Shown piece by piece: positions 24,855-36,900 of a DNA stretch of 64,000 nucleotides. The notes beneath the pieces are model-generated. The model made no database searches. It saw only the letters and a list, made by a program, of their open reading frames with translations, and had not been told where the DNA came from. Made by a program: the position numbers and the translations under genes. Position 1 is the first letter of the stretch. Each line of letters begins with the position of its first letter. Origin of the DNA: Eremophila alpestris peregrina (Eukaryota > Chordata > Aves > Passeriformes > Alaudidae); the NCBI GenBank assembly GCA_009792885.1, contig WMCF01000009.1:3514954-3578953 (forward strand), given 5' to 3'.

Positions 24855-26341
24855 GTGATATCTGTATCAGAAGTGTATAGGACTGTCGGCTGTTGATAAC
24901 TAGCATTGCTAGGTTGAACAGCAGAAAATAATAAAAAAAATAATAATTTGAAAGTTTCTGTCAGATGAAAGAGTGAAAATGTAACCAGAAAGGAAAAGTA
25001 ATGAATTGGTAGAGTGCATGTTCCTAATTATAACAGTAAAATAACTGAACCTCCTAATATACCTAAGAATGCCCGACAGCTTTGGCAGAGGAGAGAAGTG
25101 AAAGAAATTACAGTGAGCCAGTTGTCATCAGCACTAATTTTTATTCAACCTAATTAGAGGTAAGGCTCCAGATCTTACTGGTGGTTGTGTAAATCCCAGT
25201 GCAACCATCCCAGAGGAAGGGCCAGGCTGTCTGCAGAGACCTGGCTGCACTCTGTATGGCTCTGGGACAAGCACATCTCGCTATCTGCAGGAGCACAACC
25301 AAACGGGAAAGGCTCAGCCACAAAGGTGGAGGGCTTCCACCAGATGCAGGTTATGGTCTGAGTTTGGATGGAGTCTTCTGCTGCTCCTTGTTTTACAAAT
25401 AACATGTGTTTCAGTGCCTGTGAACTGTGCAAGAAGCACCTGGAGTAAGCTCTAACCAGCCCCACTTTGGTACTTGGCTCAGCCAGTGCAGCAGCCCTTG
25501 GATGTGGAAGCAGAGTGCTGCCTAAACAGCAGTGGCTGGGATAGATAGTGGCCTTGGGAAGGACAACCCTCTGGATTCCTTCTCTGGGCCCCAGGTTTGC
25601 AAGGTTTCCGTGCTAACATAGGCAGTCCAGGCAGGCTCAGAGCCACTGAAACTCTAGGTTTAGATACTTCACACTTTGTGACTGAAGATACTTTGTTGAA
25701 CAAAATAAAGGGTTTGAAGCCTATGTTTTCCTATGAAGCTGACTGGGAATGGAATCACTATAGTAGAACAGCACATACTGCTTCAGGATTTTTCTTTGCA
25801 TGGATTCTGGACTGATGAGCAGAAAGAAAGATGCTGCATCTCTGCAGATCTTTCAACAGCAATTGCTCATTTTGTACTTCACAATTAAAGCAACATAAGA
25901 GAAAAAAAAATGTGCAAAGCAACTTCTTCCAGACAAAAAAATAGAATTGTGACGAAATTTCCTGTATCAGTAACTGAGAAGTGTTTTTACAGAAGGGACT
26001 GTTATACAGTTAAAACCCATGGTGCTTTTGCAACTGTTGACAAAACTCACTATTCTGAAATCGAATCTCCTGTAACATTTGTGCTTATGTTTTAAAGTTC
26101 TCAAAGCCAAACTTTCAGTGTGCTCCTGATCTGTACTTTAAAAGCTTTCCTGGGCAGTAGCTTTGCCTGCAGACAGTGTGCCTTGCTGTGGATTAAGGTA
26201 TTATCGTGATGGGTGAAGATAATCATACTCTGGTTTGTTTACTGAAACAGGACCTTGTACCCGTCATGCCTAAATTCTGGATTATGTACTAGACTGGGTA
26301 GGAACTAATTCTTCTTAAGCTGTCAGTGGCTCAGTAAGTTC

Positions 26342-26620
26342 ACTGGAGAAGCGAGGCAGTTCAGTTGCTCATAGCTGCTGTGAATCTGCGCCGAATATCT
26401 GATCTCGCTTCTCCCGGGTGCATATGAATCGCGTTGCTTCTCGCAGGCACAAGTTGTAACAATTCCTTGCATTTTTGTTTCTTTGTGTCACTTTATCCCG
26501 TGGTGATCTTATCAGCACTATTTCCCTAGAAGAACTTGGATTTTTATTATTTTGTTTGCCTTGATTCAGCTGGGTGTTAAAGTGACCTCGCTTTCGCCCC
26601 CATCCACCAGCCCTCACCCT
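26342..26620. promoter_or_regulatory. CpG-richer intronic patch, candidate regulatory element
   Basis: About a dozen CpGs fall in under 300 bp, including CTGCGCCGAAT, TCTCCCGGGTG, AATCGCGTTGC and CCTCGCTTTCGCCC. The flanking kilobases contain very few. No TATA box, start codon context or exon was recognised. The enrichment could mark an enhancer or a minor promoter, or could be chance. Confidence 0.3.
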
Positions 26621-27416
26621 TGTCTCTGTCTCCCTGTTTCTCCACCACCCTCTTTCCTAAGGGGATTTACCGTCTTTGTAGATTTGTTTCTCTTTCTCCT
26701 TTTCTCCCCAGTGTCCACCCTGATTTTGTAACCATAGCAATAACTGAAATACAATCCTAATATTTGCTTGCTGTAGCTATCATCTAGCCCAACAGATGAA
26801 CTGTTGGCTTTTGTGTCATAAGGTTTTGAAACTTAAGTCCGATACATCTGTATATGTAGGGGTAATTCGTTTGGTGCCCAACTGTCCCTTACAGAAAAGG
26901 TTTTGTTTGTGTAAAGTTGTGTGTCAATGGGCTCTGGTGCAAGCCAGAAAAAAAAAAAAGCAAGCCCTTATGGTAGTGAAGCCAGGGAAGAAAGCTGTAA
27001 AAATAAAAACACGGTTGCGTTACAGGGAAATTCTGCTTCACGCAGATATATTCCAGTCTCTTGCTTGGAATATGTACAGCTTTCATTTTCCAAGATTTTT
27101 GCAAGATCCACGAATAATAGAAATTGTTTTGAGCTTCAGGGTGTTGCACTTTAAGCCCAGCATTTGATTGGGATGTGCTAGTGCATCTCATGACAAGTGA
27201 TGGGCCTTGGGTGGAGGAGATGGTTTTACACGCTTTACCAGCCCCATATTTTAACCACCGAGGACACAGGAGCTGGGAGAAAAATTCTCATGGCAATAAA
27301 TCTCTTCTTTATGGACAGGCTTAAAAAATATTTTCTAAAAACTATGCAGTAGCTAATGAAGCAGTTTATTAATTATGGTAGTCTTCCTGAGAGATAAATA
27401 ATTTCAGACTGTTGAA

Positions 27417-27515
27417 CTGAGAGAGAAAATTGAAGTGACTCACTAGAGGCCACACAATTTGTCAGTGGAAGAGCTGAAACAAGCACAGAAGAATTTCTGT
27501 CTGCCAGTTCCAGAA
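27417..27515 (-). mobile_element. MIR/L2-like relic, reverse orientation
   Basis: On the + strand, AAATTGAAGTGACTCACTAG, GGCCACACAATTTGTCAGTG and GAAGAGCTGAAACAAGCACA correspond to the reverse complement of a MIR core. The remembered core reads GTTAAGTGACTTGCCCAAGG, then TCACACAGCTAGTAAGTGG, then CAGAGCTGGGATT. The order and spacing agree over about 90 bp, with many substitutions. Confidence 0.6.
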
Positions 27516-29144
27516 AACACAATTTCTGTCTGAGAAAAGTGTATGTATATTTTTTTTCAAGTTAATATTAATGTTGGTAATATCAATATAATTGTTGAAA
27601 TACACTGGTTTTTCGTGACTTGTGAAAGAATGGGAAAACTGAACTCCTCAAGCTTACAGGAGGTGCAGACTCAAATTTAGGATTCAAATCTAAATGAAGG
27701 TGGCGCTTTGTGTTTGGATTTAATGCCCCTGAAATTTCCTGAACTTTACTGATGAGATTTTGATTCAGAATGACAAAAATTAACTGATCTTCTGAGACTT
27801 CTGTCATTTGAGATGATGGAAGCCTTGTGAGATCAGCTTCCTTGGCATCGTGGCTTTCACTGAAATCTCAGGAGAGCACTTACTTTCACATAATGTCAAC
27901 CATATCCAAACCAGGACTAGCAAATACCCCTGCGGAGCTCCTTCTAAGATCACAGGCATATTTGAAACCCTGCTACAAGCTGTGTGCAGTCCGAGGGAAT
28001 GTTCACAGCATTTGTTGTTTCTTCTGTCAGATACGGCCGGTGACATTTCTCAGTGCTGGGAAGGATATATACTGTCGTCCAGATGTTCATTAGTGCAACT
28101 TCTCATTCATGTTCAGAGGAGGCAATTTAAAAACTGGAACAGGCTGGGTCTCCCACCATGGAAACACTTATGCAGCAAACTATGCTCAGCTCTGGTTTTT
28201 ACTAGCAAATTTCTGGCCAGTAAAGTTAATCTGAGACTTCAGTGTATAAAATGCTATGAATAATCTTCCCAAATGTGCTCTGTAGTCAGGCTGCATGGGA
28301 TGTAGCACAGTTAGTTGTGTCCTCTGCACTCCGTATCCCCTTTATTCCGACTGTTGCACATCCCAGTTTATGGGATGCCCCCCCAGAGACCTGAGCTGCC
28401 TTTACTCTGCTGCTCACGTGCTGAGGACTGACTCTGGCAGTGTGGGCACATCCCAGTTACTCTGCTTTAGATAGTTTCCTTTGTTCCAAAGAACTTAAAT
28501 TATGAAGAAGACAGTGAAATACTGGACATAGCTGGAATATTCCAGAGGCAGGGGGAACATGGACTTTGACCAGCAGACGGCAAACTAGCATGAAGATTTG
28601 ACTGAAAATCTTTTAGGTTTTTAAGGAATAGAATTCAATTTATACAAAACTTTCCTCTTCTAGTCATAGGTGTGCTTTTTTTTCCCTCTCATTTTTTATA
28701 TTTAAGTCACACTGAAACCTACTCTTTTTCATATTGAAAAAATGTTCCACAAATCTTACTTTCAGATAATATCAGATTTTTCATTTAGTGAAAATATCAG
28801 TGGGGAAGTACTTTAATTTAGGATTGTTACCTTCATGATATACATGTTCATTCATGAAAGCTTGGTCTTAAAATTATGTTGGAAAAAAAAAAAAGGAAAG
28901 CTTTTGTAAAATAGAAAACAGCAGACAGGATTCCTCAAGTTTTTGTTGTTCAGTCTACTGGAAATTATTCAAAACCAAACATCCACCTTTTCACTGCAAC
29001 TCCTCTCCATTTTAGTTTTCCAAAATGAGTGTTCAGAAAGGAGACAAGCCCCATGAGCAACGTAAAATAAAATTTCATAATCCTCTACCTTTAAAATACC
29101 AAACTCGAGATTTTTGGTATAGCCAAAGATTACTTTTCAACTTA

Positions 29145-29225
29145 AGCCCTGATCCTCAGCTCTAAACTTGGATAAGTTGACTTAAAAGGAATTGAATGTT
29201 TTTTGCATCAGCTGAGGACCTAGTT
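29145..29225. repeat. Palindromic repeat relic
   Basis: AGCCCTGATCCTCAGCTCTA on the left and CATCAGCTGAGGACCTAG on the right are inverted copies sharing TCCTCAGCT/AGCTGAGGA, with a central AAGTTGACTTAAAAGGAATT. The arrangement is the same as in the other palindromic relics (GATCCTCAGCT at one end and its complement at the other). Confidence 0.6.
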
Positions 29226-32200
29226 TTTACTTCTGAATCTCAAAATTTCCTTTAGGCGAGATTTGGCCCTTCCAGAATTTGATACTGCCAGGTAAGCATT
29301 TTGTTTATTTTGGCTTTAACATTTTTCAATTTAGAATTCATATTCAGTATTTTACAGAATGTTGTACAGACTACATGCATTCTTGACTACAGAGCATAAT
29401 GTGGGAAGGTTTTTCATAGTATTTTATACTCTAAATATTTATTACATATTTGCCTCTTATTCTTGTACACTGGTGTTTTGACAACTGCTCCAGAATCTCG
29501 TATGAACTTTATCTGACTTCATTTTTCAACTCAGCTTCCTGTAGGTGTTCATTACATAATATTTAAGAATATATTATTTTCTCTAATATCCAAAATAATA
29601 TCAGAAGATTTTTATAATTGATTCATCATACCAAACAACCACCAGCAATTTTGTGACAGGTATTGGTATCTGTCCCTAGTGATTCATAATGAAAAATTGC
29701 CAGATACTTCTTTGAAGGTGATGGATGATTCATATTGTTATATTTAGGTCACATTATTCTGGAATGTTTAAATTAGACTACAAGCCACCTCTGAATGTAC
29801 ATGTGCAAACATAGAGTACATTTTTAGTTTCCCATCTGGAAATACGTATAAAGTCCAGGACTGTTTGCAAGTCGCGAGAAATATTGTTATATTTTTATTT
29901 TGGTATTTCAGGTCACACTCATACTAATATGAAAAGTTTAGTAATGGCATATCCTCAATCCTGCCCTTAAATGCCAAGGTTACCCATGAAGTCCAATGGG
30001 ATCTAGCAAATGTTTAAACTTTTATTAAAGCCCAAAGCCTAAAATAGACTTTACTAGACCTGTACAAATTATTTTAAATTATGTAAATATTTTTAATATG
30101 TCTGGCTTCTGACAGAACACCACTATACACTGAAGTATGACATGTGCCTTACTGTGCCAACTTTTTGCCTTTTTTTTTCTTTCTTCCCAAAATCCCTAGC
30201 ATCATTACTGGATTTGACTAGAGTCTGCTTTATGTGCTGCTTGTGGTTCAGGAGAAATATATGTGAAGAGGATGGGCTGTGTTCCCTGACTGTTAACAGA
30301 GGCTCTTTAGCATGAGGTTAAGCATGAACTTTGTTTTGGCTGCCAACAAAGCAGGCAGGAGATACCCAGGGTAAGGGTGGGGAAAGTCCTGATCTGCTTT
30401 CCATCTAATGGACGTATGCAGCTGCTCTGCAGGCTGGTGTTGGTGTGCAGTGTGTGACTATGTCAGAGAGAAAACTATTTGGAGGTTTGCAACAGATACT
30501 GCTCTAACTTCATCTTCCAGGAATTTTATTAAATTAAAAAATCCTGCCAAAACATCAGTATATGGATGTGTACAAAATCTGGGGGTTTGAGTACTTCATT
30601 CGAACTAAAGGCAGTGGTAGGCAATAGTAAGAGCTAACGGTCTGAAGAGCCCTAGGTTTACTGGTCAGATGTTTGAATGTGTGCATGTTTGTACACACGT
30701 CCATTTTTCTCTTCTTTTCCACATAACATGTGGTTATGGTGGGTCTTTTTTCCTCCTCCATTCCATGCAATTTTGCTATGCAAGCATAACCTTATCTATG
30801 CCTATTTGGCTGACTTTGTCCATCTATTTATTTGCGTATTACCTTATCTTCTGTTTAGAAACCACTTTTCCTGAAATGCTTTAAAATGCCAAAGAAAAAT
30901 AAATGTCTGAAAGTCCATGTATTGTGCAAAGAACACTTACTAACACGTAGGGTGACTACCATTTGCACAAAGAAAAAGCAATTTGTTCAGCTATGTGAAT
31001 GAGCTGAGGCTTGTCAGTCTTCTAAATCATGTTAGTGGTGGATTAGTTTGATTGGAAACTTGATCCAAGCAATGTCTGAATTATTTGCATACAGAGTTCC
31101 CAGAGGTAATCTAGAGTTTATGTGAAAAAAGGTCTATAACCACATCAGTATTGAGAATTAAAATAGAAATGAATTGCCCTTGGTGAAATTTGTGGTTACT
31201 GGGATTGTTCAAGGATACTGAAATCCTTCATTTAAATTAGAAAAAAGAAAATAAGGTAGCTTAATCTCATTTTAAAGATTTTTAAAAATAAAACTTCCTT
31301 TTTTACTACACTTAAAATTCAAGATGTGTTTATGCTAGCCTTAGTAAAACTGGTATATATGACTCATGATGCTAGTCTAATACTGCCCACAAAAGTCCAA
31401 ATAACATAGCTATGACTTGTAGAACCCATCCAGTATGTTCTTTCCTCCCATAGTAGTGAAGGAGGAAAGCTGTCCCTAAGGTTCCTGGTCAGAGCAGCCT
31501 GGGTGATGACCAGCTGGATGAAGTAATCCTGAGCTTCCTCTCATCTTTGGTTTCTTCCCTCCATAGTGTAAAAATCATGAGCATGCATTTCTCTGGAGCA
31601 TGTAAGATCTCCCTGCTGGGACTTTTCAGGTCTGAAGCAAAAGTGAAGCTCTCTCTCTGAGTAGTAGACGTGAAGGAGATTATAAGGAATCAGGATTAAG
31701 TCCTGGATGTCTTTTAACAGATTGTAAATTCTGTTGAAAAAAAATCTGCTGTAAATTCTGTTGGGTCTTCTGTCAGTTACAGGACAGGAGAAATCATGAT
31801 GCACATGTAGTTGGGGAACGGCGTTTGTCTGAAGTCGTGAGGTGCCTCCTGCCACTCTCTGTCCTTTGTTTCTTAGTGCGATGTTACCATCACAGGTGAT
31901 GGACCATATCCACACCGATGGTGACAGCACTATGCTGGGACCTTTCCTGCAGAGACTGAGGCAAAAGGCAAGGAGAGGAGCCCAACAGGCTCTGTTCAGT
32001 TTCCAGGTGCTTCCAGTGCTGATACTAGGCCACCATACTAGTGAAGAGAGTCCTGGTGGTCCTGAGGTGAAGGAGCATATGTGTCATCTCTGCAGGCAGT
32101 AAAGCAGGACCCTTCCCCCACAGTGTTTGTAAAAGACTATGAGAGCCCAGTTCTCACCAGCAGACATCTCCTGACCCTTCCCAAGCCTTGGTGTAAGGTA

Positions 32201-33590
32201 GGCAGGGGCTGGTTTTGGGCTTTGCTTTGCAGGACAGCCAGCAGTGCATCCGTGTCTCTGTGGCTGTTCCTCTTTGATAGAGAAAGCCACACAGGACACA
32301 CACCCCCAGGCTCTCTTCTCTTCTTTTACACACCCAGCAGGTAACGTTAGCATGGCATCAGTGAAAACCCTACCTGTCCACTTGAATCTCCGTGTAGCAT
32401 TTGATGTATCTCCCATAATAAATTATGTACTTTGAGGAGCAATAACAATAGCTGAGATTCTTGAGACAAGAAGAGTCATGTTACCAGAAGTACCAAAAAG
32501 GCTGATTAAAATTAAATCGTAGCAGACAACAGTTGTGTTACAAAGGAAGGCTCAATTACAGCCAAATCACTTTCTTTGCTAACCTCTGACTTATTTATTT
32601 TTCCTGCCTACTGCAGTCTGCATACTCTTTCTGATTGTAATGAGCATTAATTGATTAGCTGGATCTATGAAGAGCTTGAGCACTCGTAAGTACTATCCCA
32701 GTGGGTACACAACTAAATAGTTTATGAGGTAATTAGTATTTTAATGCCTTTTCTAATGAGCCTTTTCAGTAATGAAATCTCATGAGAACATTATTGGTTC
32801 CTATATATTTCTTCAGACAAAACAAAAGGTAAGCTAATGCTATTAAGAGATTTTAAAGCTAGTTTATAAAATGATTTTCAGTAACTTATTTTTGAATGCT
32901 TGCCTTGGTTCACTTTGCTTTATTAATAAAAAAAACCATCTTAGTTTTTCCCACTACTCTGCCTCTTGCACTCCTCTCTTTTGACAAAATTCTTACACTA
33001 TACTGCAATTTCAAATAATTGGGATAATTTCTGAGGCTGCTACCCGATCTCCTAAGCTCAGCTGTAAGTAAATACTACCATACTGTCTGAGTGTGTTGTT
33101 TCAGATGTGTTCTCATCCTGGAAAAAAAAACAACTCTGTGCCTGGCTGCACAGTGCCTTGGATTTATGACTCTGTCAAGTTTGAGAGAATGACCAACCTC
33201 TACAAAGCTTTTCAATGTCAAACTGAGCTCTGCTCTGGAGGCTTGAAAGCGGCACAGAACTTGCAACCATACAGGCAGTCTTCAGCTTTGTTGTATATAC
33301 TCCATTTTACCTGTGTTTAATCCATAGTGGAAAGGATATGTCCCATGCCTTGAATTTTATTTTTCTGGTGCCTGAAAGAAGACAGCTGAATATGGCTTTT
33401 CTGGGAAGAGTATTTTCAATGTATGAATGGCTCTTTTTATCATTGGCCACAGAGATTTTTGTTCTCTGGAGATCACAAGATCTCAGTAGCTTTTATGTTC
33501 TCATATCTTAGGTCTCACTTGTCCTGAGTGGGACTTCAACTGCAGTTTAATGGCAGATAGAAATGTGGGGAAACTGCCTGAGCCACACAG

Positions 33591-33688
33591 TGAAGCATCT
33601 GTGTTTTGGAAATCTGTTTCATAAATTAGTTTTGTATCAGTGATGCATCTGTGTTTTGGAAACCTGTTTCATAAATTAGTTTTACATA
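33591..33688 (+). repeat. 50-bp tandem duplication (two copies)
   Basis: GCATCTGTGTTTTGGAAATC (from 33595) recurs at 33645 as GCATCTGTGTTTTGGAAACC. Both are followed by TGTTTCATAAATTAGTTTT. The copies abut with a 50-bp period and differ at only a few sites, mainly at the edges, so the duplication is fairly recent. It is non-coding. Confidence 0.95.
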
Positions 33689-33763
33689 ATCTAGGTGATG
33701 TATGCCTTGACATGCTTTAGAAACTTCATTTAAAGTTAGGGGTGTACAAATCCTATTTAATAT

Positions 33764-33812
33764 TAGGAGCTGTAGGAATAAAACTGTAAGAAATTCCCCT
33801 ATACAGCTCCTA
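33764..33812. repeat. Inverted repeat / hairpin with 11-bp perfect stem
   Basis: TAGGAGCTGTA at 33764-33774 is the exact reverse complement of TACAGCTCCTA at 33802-33812, with a 27-base spacer. Partial pairing continues outward (ATAT/TTATG) and inward (GGAAT/ATTCC with one bulge). It could be a small palindromic element or a structured intronic RNA. There is no evidence that it is a microRNA. Confidence 0.75.
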
Positions 33813-33833
33813 TTATGTAATGTAAGATGTAAT

Positions 33834-33903
33834 GAGTCTAATTCATCCTTAGGGTATCTTTAATGGTGTCAGCACAGTTTTTGCAAAAGATGGATTTGGC
33901 CTA
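33834..33903. repeat. Palindromic repeat relic, degraded
   Basis: GAGTCTAATTCATCCTTAGG at the left and AAGATGGATTTGGCCTAG at the right form imperfect inverted ends (ATTCATCCT against GATGGATTT). The right end carries the ATTTGGCC phrase shared with the copy at 42941-43049. The centre is too diverged to pair by eye. Confidence 0.45.
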
Positions 33904-36900
33904 GGGACATCATCACCATAAAACCTGTCTTCCACTGGCATTTCTCTCTCTGTCTCCAAAGCTTTACTGAAACATGTCACTATGATATATTAGTAGCCTC
34001 GTACTTTTTGATGACTCTAAGTTAGTAGTAGTATGAATGTTGTTTTCTTCATATAAATGTAAAAAGCCCCATTTTCAGTTCTGGCAGCCCTAAAAGCCCC
34101 CTCCAGAACATAGAGAAATAGTGTCTTTGGCTTCATGTGTGTGACACTGCTTGCAGTACCATGCATTAGCAACATTTATGAGATGAAGAACGCCCAGCAC
34201 TGACCACTGCTTTCCACATTGCCTGCCATCTCCACACCCTTTTGCAACTCAAAACCCAACAGCACAGGCGAGGTTGACGCCTCCTGTGTCAGCTCCTAAC
34301 AGCACCGGCGGATTGTCAGGCTCTCAGTGCTCACCCACGGAGTGCTGGAGTCTTCTGGTCAAGGCACAGCCCAGGATACTTTTAGGATGGAAGCTGAACA
34401 ACCTGATCTGTCCCCTTGTCTAAGATGAGGTAGCTCCTTGTGTCCTTGTTAACTGTTTGTTCAAAATGCAGAGTGAATCAGATTTGCCTGCCTTTGCCTT
34501 CCCAGGTGAGCCAGCACCCTGGCTGCTCTGGGACCCTCTGCATGGTCACAACCCGACAGGCTACAACCACACCAGTGCCAAGAGAAGAGAGTTCAAGAGA
34601 GAAGGTGCACATCAGGTTACCAGCCCAGGAGCAGAGGAAAAATATCCTCAGAGAAATATTTTGGTTTCCATTCTGGAAACTCCAGAGGGTGTTTCTGCTC
34701 TATATTCAGAAGCTTCCTTAGGGGACAAATGATCCCTCATCTGTCTGAGGGTAGGAGCTCCTAACTGCCTGTCTTTCAAGGCTTTTGGACTTTGCTGAAC
34801 AGTAATGGAGCACAGTAGGAATTAAATTGGGGTGGTGGGAAGACCAGTTGCCAGATGTTGCTTTTGATTTGGTAATATTTCTTTTAAACTTGAAACGGGC
34901 TGCAGTTGTTTTCTTTACTTTTTCAGAGACTCTATTTGTTTGTGCTTCCTGAGTCATCACCTGTCTTTGCCAAGACTTTATTATATCTAACAAAAGGTAT
35001 ATTATTGATGCCCTGTGGCATGCACAAAGCCTTTCTATGAACTCCACTAGACATGTGTTCCTTCCAGATTCATTTTGCTTCCTGTCTCTGCTCCTGAGCG
35101 AGTCCCTGCTCCAGGCTCAGCTCTGACAGTGTGTAAATGCTCAGCAGGCTTTGACACCTCATCTGCTTGAAAGCACAGCTTTCTCAGCTGTTGATGCATT
35201 TAGATCAGTCCTCTTACCTTTCTATAATAACATGTATGTATATACATGTACGCACTGAAGAAATGTCTCTATTAGAAATTCTTGGAAAGAGCAAAAGGAA
35301 CTTCAAAGACAAGTTTGCCACTCTTATTTCTTTCTCCTCCTTGTGTATACCATGAGGTCATGATTAATGGCTTTGGTGATGTTCTGAGGGCAGAAATCAC
35401 TTGTATATTCAATTCAGAAAGACCTCTGAATGGGCAGGGCCAGGGGAAGCGGCAGCTCTGGGGCTGGAAGGACCCATGATGTCATCTCATGTGGCCACAG
35501 GGGACACAGCTGTTGCTTCTTCAGGCATTACTCTTGGATGGTACTAAGGTGTGTGGGGTTTTTTGGCCTTGCAAATGCATTAATTCTGCCCTGAGCAATG
35601 GAAAGGTTTCCCACCCTCTGGGGAGGCTGTTCAGGAGGGAGTGAGTCTTAATGTGCAGGACAAGGGGCTGCATGCAGGATAATCAGAGTACTCTAGACTT
35701 TGCAGATACACTTCTAGTGATGCAAACTGAGTTCAAAGGAATAGGAACCTCTAAATGAAGTGTACTTGAAACAAAGCTACTATGAGGTGGAGAAGTATAC
35801 ACAGTAGAGAAATAGGATATCTTGACACTTATGGCTTTTCTGGGATGTCTTGGACTGCACAAACTCACTGCTATTGTGTAAGTGAAACTTTAGATTCCCT
35901 GAGGCCACAATTGTTACTAAAATTTACCTTCTTTTGCTTTGAATAAAAAAAAGAAAAAGTACATTTATTACAGTAGTGTAACTCCTGTCAATACCACACA
36001 TAAAGGAATTATGAAGAATATATAATTTAAGAAATTATGGACAAACTCACAATTTTGGGACAACTTCCCTCCTTCCATTTTGAGAATATGTATTTTCTAT
36101 ATAGAAGGAGGAGTGGAGTTGAGCACCTTATTTTCAGCCTTTTGTTTCAGTAAAAGAAAGTGCTTTTCAAGATATGTTGGGTAGTCTGTCTGGTGACACT
36201 GAGAAGCTCTGCGAGAGAGATGCTATCTCTGTTTTGCTTTTAAGCTAAATGAATGTATTCAGAAGGCATGGATAGTGTAAGCATGGTATTCTCAGGAAAT
36301 CTTATTTCCTTACAATCTACTAAATTTTAATTCAGAATAATTGTGTGTTGTATTTACAGTTCAATTTAGACAGTGTTTACATATTGTGCCTGGGTAATAG
36401 ATGGCAGATATAGAATGAAATTAAAATACAGAGAATCCAGACAACAAACATCCCAGTTCACAGTTAGACTGTGAGTCTTTGTGCTTCTTCATAGTGTGAT
36501 TTCAGAATCTAATTAAGCAGATGCTCAAGTAGCTTGGGGATCCAAGCCTTAAATTGCTCTATTAAATGCTTTTTCCTATCAGAATGAGATTAAGTGTCAA
36601 AGATAAATTTACAATAAGAAACAAATATTTAGGATGAAAAGAATGACATCAACTGAACCACCTCAAAATGCCAGAAGTAAACTATTAGCTAACAACATAA
36701 AATGCAAACCGGAAATGTGGGAAAGTACAGCACATTATGCAACAGGACTGCTTATTGTGAAGAAGATAGAGCAAAAGATATGCCTAAATGCCTGAATTGT
36801 TTTCTGGGAATATGGTACTATTCTGCATGCAGGTGTTATTTACATCACTAAGTAGGTTCATTTCCTTTCCGACCTGTCAGTCACATCCAAATAAAAAAAT

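Noticed and set aside
35228..35251. Short palindrome ACATGTATGTATATACATGT
   Set aside because: AT-rich alternating sequence that is expected by chance in this composition.
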